DNA of 64,000 nucleotides from Streptomyces populi (GCF_002911015.1 NZ_KZ626841.1:62001-126000), one strand, 5' to 3'; positions 27,512 to 36,420 are shown, counted from the first letter of the stretch. A program made the numbers and translations. Notes: generated from the letters alone by a model not told the origin.

Positions 27512-29290
27512 ATGACGGAGAATCAGATCCTCCAGGGCCTCGGACTGATCGCCGTCCTCGCCGTCGGCTCCCAGCTCGTGGCGAGCAGGCTGCGGATCCC
27601 CGCCCTGATCATCCTGCTGCCGGTCGGCTTCGCCGCGGGCGCGCTGACCGACATCGTCGACCCCGACAAGCTGCTCGGCGACGCCTTCTCCCCGATGGTC
27701 TCGCTCGCCGTCGCGGTGATCCTCTACGAAGCCGGACTGGGCCTGGACATCAACGGGCTGCACGGACACATGCACCGGGTCGTGGTGCGGCTGATCTGGA
27801 TCGGCGTCCTGCTCACCTGGGGAGCCACCGCCGTTCTCGCGGTACCGCTGCTGGGCATGTCGAAGAGCTCGGCGGTCATGCTCGGCGTGATCCTCGTCGT
27901 CTCGGGTCCCACCGTCGTCGGACCACTGCTCCACTTCGTGCGTCCGACCGAACGCCTACAGCGCATCCTGATCTGGGAGGGGTCGCTGATCGATCCGGTC
28001 GGCGGCATCCTCGGCGCGCTCGCCTTCCACGCCGTCGTCGCGAGCGGCAGCAGCGACCTGCGCGGCAAGATCGGCCAGTTCGCGGCGAGTTCCGTCGTCG
28101 GACTGATCGGGGGCGCGGTGGGCGCCGCCGTCCTGTGGCTCCTCCTCAGCCGCCTGCACCTGGGCGAGGTCCTGGGCACGACGGCCCAGCTCGCCGCCGC
28201 GGTGGGCGTGGCGGCGGCCTGCGACGCGATCCGGGACGACACCGGGCTCATCGCCGCCATCGTGATGGGGATGGCCCTCGCCAACCTGCCGGGCGTCTCC
28301 CTCCCGGCGCGCCGCCCCTTCCTGGAGACCCTCGTCTCCCTGATCATCGGACTGCTGTTCATCTCGATCTCGGCCACGGTCACCCCCGCGTCCCTGCGGC
28401 ATGTCGTCCTGCCCACGCTCGCTCTCGTCGCCGCCCTGGTCCTGGTGGTCAGACCACTGGTCGCGCTCCTGTCGACCCTGCGCACGGACCTGCTCCGCGG
28501 CGAGAGGGCGTTCATCGGCTGGATGGCACCCCGCGGGATCGTCGCCGCGTCCACCGCCTCGACCTTCTCCGCCGCCCTCGTGGCCGACCACGTCGACGGT
28601 GCCCAGAAGATCCTGCCCGCCACCTTCCTGGTGATCGTCACCACCGTGACGCTGTACGGGCTGAGCGCGCACCCCGTCGCCCGGCGGCTCGGCGCGCTGC
28701 GCCCGGCGCGGGCCCGCCCGCTGCTCGTGGGCGGCGATCCCTGGGCGATCGACCTGGGCAGCGCGCTGCGCTCCGCCGGCCTGGACGTGCTGATGTGGGC
28801 CGGCCGGGAGGACCAGCGCGCCCTGATCCGGGCCGCCGGACTGCCCCTGGCACCGGGGGCACTGCTCGCCGCGGCCACCGGCGAGGGAGCCGAACTCGAA
28901 GGGATCACCGGCGTCCTGCTGCTCACCGAGGAGGACGACTTCAACGCGCTGGCCGCGGAGACCCTGCGCGGCACGGTCGACGGGTTCGTCCACCGGCTGG
29001 GGCCGCCCGGTCTGAGCCACGGCGTGGTCGCGCCCTACGCGGGGGGCGACACCCTGTTCGGGGCCGAGCTGAACAGACCCGGGCTGGCCCGCCGTTACGA
29101 GGACGGCGCCCGGATCGTCCTCCGCCCCGTCGCGGACGGCATCCCGGACGGACACGCGCTGCTGTTCCTCGTGCGCCCCGACGGGCGGCTGGACCCGGTC
29201 ACCGGCACCCGCACCCCGCGGCCGGAGGCCCGTGACGCCGCGGTCCTGCTCTCTCCGGTCCGGGCACCGGGTCCGGTGCCGGCGGGCTGA
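27512..29290 (+). CDS. Monovalent cation:proton antiporter (CPA1/NhaP-like) with C-terminal RCK-like domain
   Basis: The 592-residue protein has about 12 hydrophobic segments. Motifs include ALIILLPVGFAAGAL, EAGLGLDINGLHGH, VVSGPTVVGPLL and, in the fifth/sixth helix, IWEGSLIDPVGGILGALAF, matching the conserved Asp region of NhaP-type exchangers. After residue about 390 a soluble domain begins (PLLVGGDPWAIDLGSALRSAG, then VLLLTEEDDFNALAAETL), which looks like a divergent TrkA/RCK nucleotide-binding domain that could gate transport. It should exchange Na+ or K+ for H+. AGGAGA precedes the ATG. Confidence 0.85.
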   Translation: MTENQILQGLGLIAVLAVGSQLVASRLRIPALIILLPVGFAAGALTDIVDPDKLLGDAFSPMVSLAVAVILYEAGLGLDINGLHGHMHRVVVRLIWIGVLLTWGATAVLAVPLLGMSKSSAVMLGVILVVSGPTVVGPLLHFVRPTERLQRILIWEGSLIDPVGGILGALAFHAVVASGSSDLRGKIGQFAASSVVGLIGGAVGAAVLWLLLSRLHLGEVLGTTAQLAAAVGVAAACDAIRDDTGLIAAIVMGMALANLPGVSLPARRPFLETLVSLIIGLLFISISATVTPASLRHVVLPTLALVAALVLVVRPLVALLSTLRTDLLRGERAFIGWMAPRGIVAASTASTFSAALVADHVDGAQKILPATFLVIVTTVTLYGLSAHPVARRLGALRPARARPLLVGGDPWAIDLGSALRSAGLDVLMWAGREDQRALIRAAGLPLAPGALLAAATGEGAELEGITGVLLLTEEDDFNALAAETLRGTVDGFVHRLGPPGLSHGVVAPYAGGDTLFGAELNRPGLARRYEDGARIVLRPVADGIPDGHALLFLVRPDGRLDPVTGTRTPRPEARDAAVLLSPVRAPGPVPAG

Positions 29291-29374
29291 CGGCGTCCGG
29301 TGCCCCGGCCCCGTCCGGTCCCTCCGACACCAACGGTCCAGTGCGGATTGCGGTCCGCCCTCCGGCTGGATCTC

Positions 29375-29818
29375 ATGGTTCTCATGCAGCGACAAGTTTC
29401 CGATCCGGACGACCTCGTACCGCCGATGGAGCGTTCGCACTGGGTGGCCTTCGCCGGGATCCTGCTGATGGTCAGCGCCCTGTTCAACCTCCTCACCGGC
29501 TTCGTGGCGATCTTCAACCACGGCTACTACTCGAAGGTGTACTCCCAGGGCAACCGGCTGCTGATCCTCAACTACACGGCCTGGGGCTGGATCTTCGTCG
29601 CCATCGGCATCGTCATGGCCCTGCTGGCTCTCGGCGTGCTCGTGGGCTCCAGAGGAGCACGGCTGGCGGGCATCTGCCTGGCCGCGTTCTGCCTGGTCGC
29701 GCAGATGATCTTCCTGCCGGTCTACCCGTGGTGGTCGCTGTTCACGATGCTCGTGTCCCTGCTGGTCGTCTACGGCCTGCTGGTCGAGCCGAAGCACGTG
29801 CACGGGGTGCGGGTGTAG
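29375..29818 (+). CDS. DUF7144-type four-helix membrane protein
   Basis: The 147-residue protein has four predicted transmembrane helices: WVAFAGILLMVSALFNLLTGFVAIF, WGWIFVAIGIVMALLALGVLV, LAGICLAAFCLVAQMIFLPVY and WWSLFTMLVSLLVVYGLLV. This pattern, including NYTAWGW and FLPVYPWWS, matches small actinobacterial DUF7144 membrane proteins of unknown function. Two in-frame ATGs (29375, 29384) are possible starts; neither has a strong ribosome binding site. It follows the antiporter gene by 84 bp. Confidence 0.8.
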   Translation: MVLMQRQVSDPDDLVPPMERSHWVAFAGILLMVSALFNLLTGFVAIFNHGYYSKVYSQGNRLLILNYTAWGWIFVAIGIVMALLALGVLVGSRGARLAGICLAAFCLVAQMIFLPVYPWWSLFTMLVSLLVVYGLLVEPKHVHGVRV

Positions 29819-29859
29819 CCCGTCCGGCGCCCGGCGTCTTTGCCCGGCCGCGTCTTCGC

Positions 29860-31677
29860 TCAGCCGCGCCGGCGGTCGAGCGCCTCGTCGAGCGTGGTGG
29901 CGGCCATGATCAACGACAGATGGGTGAACGCCTGGGGGAAGTTGCCCAGCTGCTCGCCGCTGGGACCCACCTCCTCCGCGAAGAGCCCGACGTGGTTCGC
30001 GTAGGTGTGCATCTTCTCGAACGTGTAGCGGGCCTCGGCCAGCCTGCCGGAACGGGCCAGCGCGTCCACGTACAGGAAGGTGCACAGACTGAACGTCCCC
30101 TCCGAGCCGCGCAGGCCGTCCGGGGAGGCGGCGGGGTCGTAGCGGTAGACGAGGCTGTCGGAGACCAGTGTCCGGCCCATCGCGTCGAGCGTCGACAGCC
30201 AGGTCGGGTCCTTGGCGCCCAGGAAACCGACCCGGGGGGCGAGCAGGAGCGAGGCGTCCAGGACACCGCCACCGTAGTACTGGACGTACGCCTTCTCCTT
30301 CTCGTTCCAGCCGCGCTCCATCACCTGCTCCAGGACGGTGTCCCGGGCCCGGGTCCAGCGCTCGGTGTCCGCCGGCCGGCTCCAGTCGCGGGCCAGCCGC
30401 AGGCCGCGGTTGAACGCCGCCCAGCACATCACCCGGCTGTACGTGAAGTCCTTGCGTCCGCCGCGGGTCTCCCAGATGCCCTCGTCGGGGCGGTCCCAGT
30501 TGTCGGCGAGCCAGTCCAGGGTGCGGGAGACGGCCTTCCATCCCCTGTGGTCGGCCTGGATGCCGATCTCACGGCTCTCCGAGAGGCCGTAGAGGGCCTC
30601 GCCGTAGATGTCGAGCTGGAGCTGGTCGGCGGCGGCGTTGCCGACGCGCACGGGGAAGGAGCCGCGGTAGCCCTCGAAGTGCTCCAGGATCTCCTCGCCG
30701 TCCAGCGGGGTGCCGTCCACCCGGTACATGATCTGGAGCCGCTCGCCGTCCTGGTCCAGGCGTTCCATCAGCCGTTCGCGCAGCCAGTGGGTGAACGCCG
30801 TCGCCTCCTCGGTGAACCCGAGGTCCAGCAGGGCGCGCAGCGACAGGGCTCCGTCCCGGACCCAGGTGTAGCGGTAGTCCCAGTTGCGTTCGCCGCCGAT
30901 CTGTTCCGGCAGTCCCATGGTGGCCGCCGCGACCGGGGCGCCGGTGGGGGCGTAGGTCAGGAGCTTGAGGGTGATGGCGGAGCGGTGCACCATGTCGGGC
31001 CAGCGGCCCCGGTACCGGGAGTTGCGCACCCAGTTCTGCCAGAACTCGACGGTTTCCGCCAGGTCCTCCTCGATCTCCGGCGCGGTGGGCGGCGGCGGCG
31101 CGCCGGCGTCCGCGCCGTCCACCGTGAACACGGCCGCGGCCCTCTCGCCGGCCCTCAGGGTGACGGTGCCGCGGACGTCCTGGCCGTCCCGTTCCAGGGG
31201 GAAGGCGCTTTGCAGGAACGCGGTGATCCCCGGGCCGCGGAAGGCGGCGCCGTCGGGGCCGAGGACGAGTTCGTGACGGGCCCGCCCGTAGTCGAAGCGC
31301 GGCCGGCACTCCAGGGTGAACTCCATCGTCCCCCGCACCGTCCGCACGGTCCGGACGAGGCGGTGCCGGGCGGAGGCGGTCCCGGAGCGGTCCGGCGGCA
31401 TCCAGTCGAGGACCTCGCCCACCCCGTCGGGCGACATGAACCGGGTCACCAGCACGGCCGTGTCCGGGTAGTAGAGCTGCTTCCAGGTGCCTTCCGTGCT
31501 GGAGGGCGCCAGCCGGAACCAGCCGCCGCGGTCGTGGTCGAGCAGCGCGGCGAAGACGCTGGGGGAGTCGAAGCGCGGGGCGGCGAACCAGTCCACGACG
31601 CCCTTGGCGGACACCAGGGCGGAGCACTGGAGATCCCCCACCAGGCCGTGGTCGGCTATGGGCGGATAGCGGTCCAT
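29860..31677 (-). CDS. Glycoside hydrolase family 15 protein
   Basis: The 605-residue protein has the GH15 bacterial layout. An N-terminal super-beta-sandwich (from YPPIADHGLVGDLQCSALVS) leads to an (alpha/alpha)6 barrel with the hallmark GGERNWDYRYTWVRDG (261-276). The catalytic acid lies in PDEGIWETRGG (E399 or E403). A base region GEQLGNFPQAFTHLS is near the C-terminus. Relatives are glucoamylases, glucodextranases or trehalases. There is no signal peptide, so a cytoplasmic trehalase or alpha-glucan role is likely. It is convergent with the DUF7144 gene and divergent from the aldo/keto reductase. Confidence 0.88.
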   Translation of the reverse strand: MDRYPPIADHGLVGDLQCSALVSAKGVVDWFAAPRFDSPSVFAALLDHDRGGWFRLAPSSTEGTWKQLYYPDTAVLVTRFMSPDGVGEVLDWMPPDRSGTASARHRLVRTVRTVRGTMEFTLECRPRFDYGRARHELVLGPDGAAFRGPGITAFLQSAFPLERDGQDVRGTVTLRAGERAAAVFTVDGADAGAPPPPTAPEIEEDLAETVEFWQNWVRNSRYRGRWPDMVHRSAITLKLLTYAPTGAPVAAATMGLPEQIGGERNWDYRYTWVRDGALSLRALLDLGFTEEATAFTHWLRERLMERLDQDGERLQIMYRVDGTPLDGEEILEHFEGYRGSFPVRVGNAAADQLQLDIYGEALYGLSESREIGIQADHRGWKAVSRTLDWLADNWDRPDEGIWETRGGRKDFTYSRVMCWAAFNRGLRLARDWSRPADTERWTRARDTVLEQVMERGWNEKEKAYVQYYGGGVLDASLLLAPRVGFLGAKDPTWLSTLDAMGRTLVSDSLVYRYDPAASPDGLRGSEGTFSLCTFLYVDALARSGRLAEARYTFEKMHTYANHVGLFAEEVGPSGEQLGNFPQAFTHLSLIMAATTLDEALDRRRG

Positions 31678-31816
31678 GCTGATCCAATCTCGAGGATCCA
31701 GGCATCTTCACTATCCGACATGGCGGGCATGTGTGCTTGTTCGTCCCCGGGGGGAACCGTTCCATGCCGGCGAGGCGCGCGGGGCGGGGACGTCCGGTCC
31801 GGCCCGGGGGAAGTGA

Positions 31817-31822
31817 CAGACT
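31817..31822 (+). promoter_or_regulatory. Leaderless-type -10 element before the aldo/keto reductase
   Basis: CAGACT ends 6 nt before the ATG at 31829. No Shine-Dalgarno sequence is visible. The -35 region is poor. Confidence 0.35.
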
Positions 31823-31828
31823 GACGCC

Positions 31829-32812
31829 ATGGACGAGCGCACATTCGACAGGTCCGGCCAGCACGCTTCCGTCGTCGGCCTCGGCACCTGGCAGCTGGGA
31901 GCCGACTGGGGCGACGTGAGCGACAAGGACGCCCTGGCCGTGCTGGAGACGGCGGCGGAGTCGGGAGTGACCTTCTTCGACACCGCCGACGTGTACGGCG
32001 ACGGGCGGAGCGAGGAGACCATCGCCGGCTTCATGCGCGGCAGGCCGGACCTGCACGTCATGGTCGCCACCAAGATGGGCCGCCGCGTCGACCAGATCCC
32101 GGAGAACTACGTTCTCGACAACTTCCGTGCCTGGAACGACCGTTCGCGCCGCAACCTCGGTGTCGACCGTCTCGACCTGGTGCAGCTGCACTGCCCGCCG
32201 ACGCCCGTGTACTCCTCGGACGCGGTGTACGACGCCCTCGACACGCTGGTCGAGGAGGAGCGGATCGCGGCGTACGGCGTGAGCGTCGAGACGTGTGACG
32301 AGGCACTGGCCGCCATCGCCCGCCCGAACGTGGCGAGCGTCCAGATCATCCTCAACCCCTTCCGGATGAAGCCCCTGCGCCAGGTCCTGCCGGCGGCCCG
32401 GGAGGCGGGCGTCGGCATCATCGCGCGCGTCCCGCTGGCCTCCGGGCTGCTCTCGGGCAAGTACACCAAGGACACCGTCTTCGCCGCCGACGACCACCGG
32501 ACGTACAACCGCCACGGGGAGGCCTTCGACCAGGGCGAGACCTTCTCCGGGGTCGACTTCGCGACGGGCGTGGAGGCGGCGGCCGAGTTCTCCGCCCTCA
32601 CCCCCGAGGGGTACACGCCGGCCCAGCTCGCGCTGCGGTGGATCGTCGCGCAGCCCGGAGTGACCACGGTCATCCCGGGAGCCCGGTCACCCGAACAGGC
32701 CCACGCCAACGCGGAGGCCGCGAAGCTGCCGGAGCTCTCCCGCGCGACGCTGGACGCGATCGACGAGCTCTACGAGCGGCGGATCAAGGAGCAGGTGGAG
32801 AGCCGCTGGTGA
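31829..32812 (+). CDS. Aldo/keto reductase
   Basis: The 327-residue protein has the family motifs: GLGTWQLG at the N-terminus and FFDTADVYGDGRSEETIAG with the catalytic Asp and Tyr. VATKMGR carries the catalytic Lys, VDRLDLVQLHCPP the catalytic His, and PGARSPEQAHAN the NADPH-binding tail. It should reduce carbonyl substrates with NADPH; the natural substrate is not known. The GC-rich 307-bp region after it, up to 33120, holds direct repeats of CCGTCCGGTGGCGGC (32876-32890 and 32953-32967) and no coding signal. Confidence 0.88.
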   Translation: MDERTFDRSGQHASVVGLGTWQLGADWGDVSDKDALAVLETAAESGVTFFDTADVYGDGRSEETIAGFMRGRPDLHVMVATKMGRRVDQIPENYVLDNFRAWNDRSRRNLGVDRLDLVQLHCPPTPVYSSDAVYDALDTLVEEERIAAYGVSVETCDEALAAIARPNVASVQIILNPFRMKPLRQVLPAAREAGVGIIARVPLASGLLSGKYTKDTVFAADDHRTYNRHGEAFDQGETFSGVDFATGVEAAAEFSALTPEGYTPAQLALRWIVAQPGVTTVIPGARSPEQAHANAEAAKLPELSRATLDAIDELYERRIKEQVESRW

Positions 32813-33119
32813 CGGCGGGCGGGACCCGGCGCCGCGTCGGCTCCCCCGGAGCGTCGCCCGGCCGGGTCCCCTGACCCGTCCGGTGGCGGCGCCCGTCCGG
32901 CCCGGGGACGTGCCGCCGGGGCCGCGGCCGTCCGGTGTCACCGGGCGGCGATCCGTCCGGTGGCGGCCGTCCGGGCCCGGTGCCCGCCGTCGGGCGGTGC
33001 CGTCCGGGCCGCCGCCGCGTCCCGGATCCGGGCGGGCCGTGCCCCGGACCGGGTCGTGCCCCGCCGAGGCCCGGCGCCGCGAGGTCCCTCCGCCCCGGAG
33101 GGCCACGCCGCCGGCGGTC

Positions 33120-33824
33120 TCAGTCCCCGGAGGGCCGCGCCGCCAGGGCGTCGAGCTGGCGGTCGTGCACGCGGCTGAGCACCAGCACGGAGACGGTCGC
33201 GCCGATCAGGGCGCAGAACATGTCCCACTGGGTGTCCCACACGTCGCCCTGGGTCGCCAGGAAGGCGTCCGCGCCGTGGCCGCCGATCACGGCGGCCGCC
33301 CACTCGAACATCTCGAAGAGGGCGCTGAAGGCGAGGCAGGCGCACACCGTCAGGGGCGCCAGCCACCTGCTGCCGCGCAGCGGTGACGTCCTGCCGAGCA
33401 GTTCCCGCACCAGGACGGCCGGCACGAAGCCCTGCATGAGATGTCCGAACCGGTCGTACGGATTGCGGGCGAGCCCGAACGTGTCGCGCACCCAGTCGCC
33501 CAACGGCACCTGTGCGTAGGTGTAGTGGCCGCCCACCGCGAGGACCAGCGCGTGCGCCGCGAGGAGGCAGTACAGCAGGCTCGTCAGCGGGAACCTCCGT
33601 CGGCCGAGTACCACCAGCGGCAGCCCGACGAGCACCCACACGGTCTCCAGCAGCCAGGTCGTCCCGTCGTGCGCGTGCCACGCGGAGAGCGCCATGCCCG
33701 TGACGACCACCGCCACGAGCACGGCCGGGAGGGCCTTCCGCGGGGCGCGCCCGGGGAGGGCGCGGCGCGGGTGGTGCGAGGGCTGATCCGTGCATGGCGG
33801 GCTCCTTCGTCCAGGTCGCCCCAT
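33120..33824 (-). CDS. YjdF/DUF2238-family membrane protein
   Basis: The 234-residue frame has about six hydrophobic segments, with motifs VGGHYTYAQVPLG, RNPYDRFGHLMQGFVPA and SALFEMFEWAAAV. TQGDVWDTQWDMFCALIGA is diagnostic of DUF2238 (YjdF) membrane proteins. Function is unknown. The start is doubtful: a good GAAGGAG and ATG at 33795 lie in a different frame. The in-frame ATG at 33824 has no ribosome binding site. This may indicate a frameshift near the 5' end or a non-ATG start. Confidence 0.75.
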   Translation of the reverse strand: MGRPGRRSPPCTDQPSHHPRRALPGRAPRKALPAVLVAVVVTGMALSAWHAHDGTTWLLETVWVLVGLPLVVLGRRRFPLTSLLYCLLAAHALVLAVGGHYTYAQVPLGDWVRDTFGLARNPYDRFGHLMQGFVPAVLVRELLGRTSPLRGSRWLAPLTVCACLAFSALFEMFEWAAAVIGGHGADAFLATQGDVWDTQWDMFCALIGATVSVLVLSRVHDRQLDALAARPSGD

Positions 33825-33956
33825 CGTGGTGGAGCGCCGGGGACGGTGGCATGAGTACGCGTACTCACCCGGTCACCGCGGCTTCACTCCCGACGGCCTT
33901 CCGCGGTGGCCGCGCGGCCGTGCGGGAGCACCCGTTCCGCGCGGCCGCGCGGCCCC

Positions 33957-34985
33957 TCACTCCCGGCCGGCGGCACCGCGCAGCGCCGTGATGGCGGTGC
34001 CGATCGCCTGCTGGAGCTCCTCCAGACGCTGCACCATGTCGTCCTCGTAGATGTCGTCGGCGTCGTCGAAGGTCAGCTCCTCGAACACCTTCGTGGCCTT
34101 CTGCAAACTGCTGTAGAACTTCGTCCGGCGTTCCTGGACGCGCAGTTCGGGGTCCGCCTCCACCGTCTCGACGACGAGGTTCTTCATCGTGTCGTACGCC
34201 TCCGCGGCCCACTCGCCCGCGTCCTCGCCCTCGTCGAGCTCGTCGAGGAGGGACAGGTGCCGCTCGGCCTCGGAGCGCAGCCGTGCCGGAGCGTCCAGGG
34301 TCTGTCCGGCCGGTGTCCTGATCTGGCCCTTCTCCGCGATCTGGCGCACGTAACCGATGCGGTCGGCCGCCCTGTTCTCGGTGGCGACCGCCTTCTTCAG
34401 CTCATCCGTGCGGGCGATGTCACGGGCCAACTCGGTCTGGAGCGCCGGGTCTTCCTTCACGCGGTCCAGCAGGGCGGCCCGCGCCGCCTTCGCCGTGGAG
34501 GGGTCGGCGAGGATCGCCGCCCGCAGGGCGGTCGGGTTCTCGGCCACCTCCAGGGCCTTGGTGGGGCGGATGCCCTCGGCCTCGGCGGCCTCGGTGATGG
34601 CGGTGCCGCGCTCGGAGGCGGCGCTGGAGCGGGAGGCGTAATAGGCCGACCAGGCGTCGGAGTCCGGCAGTTCGACGTCCGCGCCGGGGAGCAGGGTCTC
34701 GAAGTGGGGGACCAGGCCGTCGTCGGCGGCCCTGTCCCAGGCCTTGTAGTAGCGCATGACCCGCTCGGGCGAGCATCCGGCCAGCTCCGCGAACTCCTTG
34801 GCGGACACCTTCCGCATGTCGTCGGGGGACTGGCCGCCCGGACGGACGCTGCGCGCGACCTTCAGCGCGAAGGCCCAGCCGCCGTTGCGCGCGTAGGCGC
34901 CGAAGTCGTGCGCGTCGCGCTCGATGAGGTCCGGAACGCCGGGCCGCGTGGCGGCGTCTTCGGATGAGGTGATGGCTGCGCTCAC
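33957..34985 (-). CDS. Hypothetical helical protein with an HTH-like segment
   Basis: This 342-residue protein is highly charged and mostly helical. A segment at about 50-90 (VSAKEFAELAGCSPERVMRYYKAWDRAA) resembles a helix-turn-helix. The remainder is coiled-coil-like, with acidic stretches (FDDADDIYEDDMVQRLEELQQ at the end). I do not recognise the family. It is divergent from the tgmA-tgmB RiPP genes with 252 bp between them. A DNA-binding regulator of that locus is therefore a hypothesis, no more. The ATG at 34985 follows GGAGAG at a good distance. Confidence 0.65.
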   Translation of the reverse strand: MSAAITSSEDAATRPGVPDLIERDAHDFGAYARNGGWAFALKVARSVRPGGQSPDDMRKVSAKEFAELAGCSPERVMRYYKAWDRAADDGLVPHFETLLPGADVELPDSDAWSAYYASRSSAASERGTAITEAAEAEGIRPTKALEVAENPTALRAAILADPSTAKAARAALLDRVKEDPALQTELARDIARTDELKKAVATENRAADRIGYVRQIAEKGQIRTPAGQTLDAPARLRSEAERHLSLLDELDEGEDAGEWAAEAYDTMKNLVVETVEADPELRVQERRTKFYSSLQKATKVFEELTFDDADDIYEDDMVQRLEELQQAIGTAITALRGAAGRE

Positions 34986-35237
34986 CGGGAACTCTCCTGG
35001 GATGGTGGGGCGTTGATGTCACGGAGGATGAAGCTATGGCCTAAGGTCTGCGTGGAATCAAGGTGACACTCGGAGACCGCGGCCAAGCGGACATCCCAGT
35101 AAATCCGAAATGTGCAAGCCCAGAAACAACGCGATGTGATGACCTTCACCCCGATGTGGCAGAAAGTGATGAATTCCTTACGGCCGTGTCACGTACGGGT
35201 GTGTGTTGGCCATCACGCGACCGCGGGAGGATCTTTC

Positions 35238-35429
35238 GTGCGACCGTTCACTCTCAACTACGCCCGGCCCTCAGGGCAGTCGGCCGCAGTACCCCCGTAC
35301 CACTTCGACGTGTCCCTGCAACTGAACGTGCTGCCCGACGGCAGACCGGCCGTCAGCGACCGCGCGCTGCTGATGGCCACCGGCACCACGACGTCGACCG
35401 CCGGCTCCCAGACGCACTTCGACGACTGA
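35238..35429 (+). CDS. tgmA: ATP-grasp-modified RiPP precursor peptide
   Basis: The 63-residue peptide begins MRPFTLNYARP, the conserved leader start of TgmA-type precursors. LNVLPDGRPAVSDRAL follows, with a Thr/Ser-rich C-terminal core (MATGTTTSTAGSQTHFDD). The core has six Thr and two Ser plus two C-terminal Asp residues and no Lys. That composition fits side-chain ester crosslinks between hydroxyl and carboxylate groups made by the partner ATP-grasp ligase. The GTG at 35238 lies 7 nt after GGGAGG, an ideal site. It is 14 bp upstream of the tgmB start. The product is predicted, not known. Confidence 0.85.
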   Translation: MRPFTLNYARPSGQSAAVPPYHFDVSLQLNVLPDGRPAVSDRALLMATGTTTSTAGSQTHFDD

Positions 35430-35443
35430 CGGATGCCGCGCGC

Positions 35444-36397
35444 ATGACGGTTCTCATACTCACGGCCGAACAGGACGTCACCGCCGACATGGTGGTGGCC
35501 CGACTGCACGAGCGGGGCGTGCCCATGGTGCGCCTCGATCCCGCCGACGTGCCCGGCAAGGCGGTGCTGTCAGCCGACTACGCCCACGGCGACTTCGACG
35601 GCTATCTGTCGGTCAACGGCCATGTGCTCAGCATGGGGGGCCTGCGTTCGGTGTGGGTGCGCAGGCCGGGCGAACCGGCGGCCCACGCCGCCGAACCCTC
35701 GGCATGGCTCACCGCCGAGACCAGGCAGGCCCTGTTCGGCATGCTCTACTCCGCCTCGACCCGCTGGATGAACCACCCGCGCCGCGCCGAACAGGCCCGG
35801 CACAAGCCCTGGCAGCTGCGGGTGGCCCACAACAGCAAGTTCGCCGTGCCGCCCACCGTCATCACGACCGCTCCCCGGGTGGCCGAGCAGTTCGTCCGGG
35901 AACACGGTGAGGTGGTGGTGAAATCGGCCTCGGGGCCGCCGCCCGGCGAGCCTCCGGCGGCCCTGCCCACCACACTGGTCGGACCCGGCACGGACTTCTC
36001 CGGTGTGGCGGCCGGTCCCGCGCTGCTCCAGCGCTACATCCCCAAGCGGGCCGACATCCGGCTCACCGGCATCGGCACCCGGATGTTCGCCGCCCGCAAG
36101 GCCGCCGAGCCCGGTCAGGTCGACGGCCGGTTCGGCGAGACGGGGAACGGCTGGGAACCCACGCCGGTGCCCCACCGCATCGCCCGTTCGGTCCACGACT
36201 ACCTGGCCTTCACCGGACTCGCCTACGCGGCCTTCGACTTCGCCGAGGACGAGGACGGCATCTGGTGGTTCCTGGAGTGCAACCAGGGAGGCCAGTTCGG
36301 CTTCATCGAGCTGGAGACCGGACAGCCGATCGCCGACGAGGTCGCCGTGTGGCTGGCGCAGCGGAGTCCGGGTCTGCGCATCCCGGAAGGGCACTGA
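35444..36397 (+). CDS. tgmB: ATP-grasp ribosomal peptide maturase
   Basis: The 317-residue protein is an ATP-grasp ligase of the TgmB type (the GRASP_SAV_5884 group). An N-terminal pre-ATP-grasp part (MTVLILTAEQDVTADMVVARL, then SVWVRRP) leads to the nucleotide-binding segment EVVVKSASGPPPGE. The catalytic/Mg-binding core is FAAFDFAEDEDGIWWFLECN, followed by QGGQFGFIE. It should activate side-chain carboxylates of the tgmA peptide and join them to Thr/Ser hydroxyls. No methyltransferase of the TgmC type was found here. The gene is convergent with the pseudokinase gene, 23 bp away. Confidence 0.88.
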   Translation: MTVLILTAEQDVTADMVVARLHERGVPMVRLDPADVPGKAVLSADYAHGDFDGYLSVNGHVLSMGGLRSVWVRRPGEPAAHAAEPSAWLTAETRQALFGMLYSASTRWMNHPRRAEQARHKPWQLRVAHNSKFAVPPTVITTAPRVAEQFVREHGEVVVKSASGPPPGEPPAALPTTLVGPGTDFSGVAAGPALLQRYIPKRADIRLTGIGTRMFAARKAAEPGQVDGRFGETGNGWEPTPVPHRIARSVHDYLAFTGLAYAAFDFAEDEDGIWWFLECNQGGQFGFIELETGQPIADEVAVWLAQRSPGLRIPEGH

Positions 36398-36420
36398 CAT
36401 GAACACTCGGTGACGGACAG

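Noticed and set aside
26258..29290. Open frame of 1010 codons that includes the antiporter
   Set aside because: Only the part from 27512 carries antiporter motifs and a ribosome binding site; the upstream portion overlaps the SDR gene in another frame.
27956..30541. 861-codon minus-strand open frame
   Set aside because: Composition is low-complexity and it runs opposite to the antiporter and DUF7144 genes, which have clear motifs.
36398..36420. TgmC-type methyltransferase expected after tgmB
   Set aside because: Only 23 bp remain before the convergent pseudokinase, and no methyltransferase motif lies upstream, so I report its absence.
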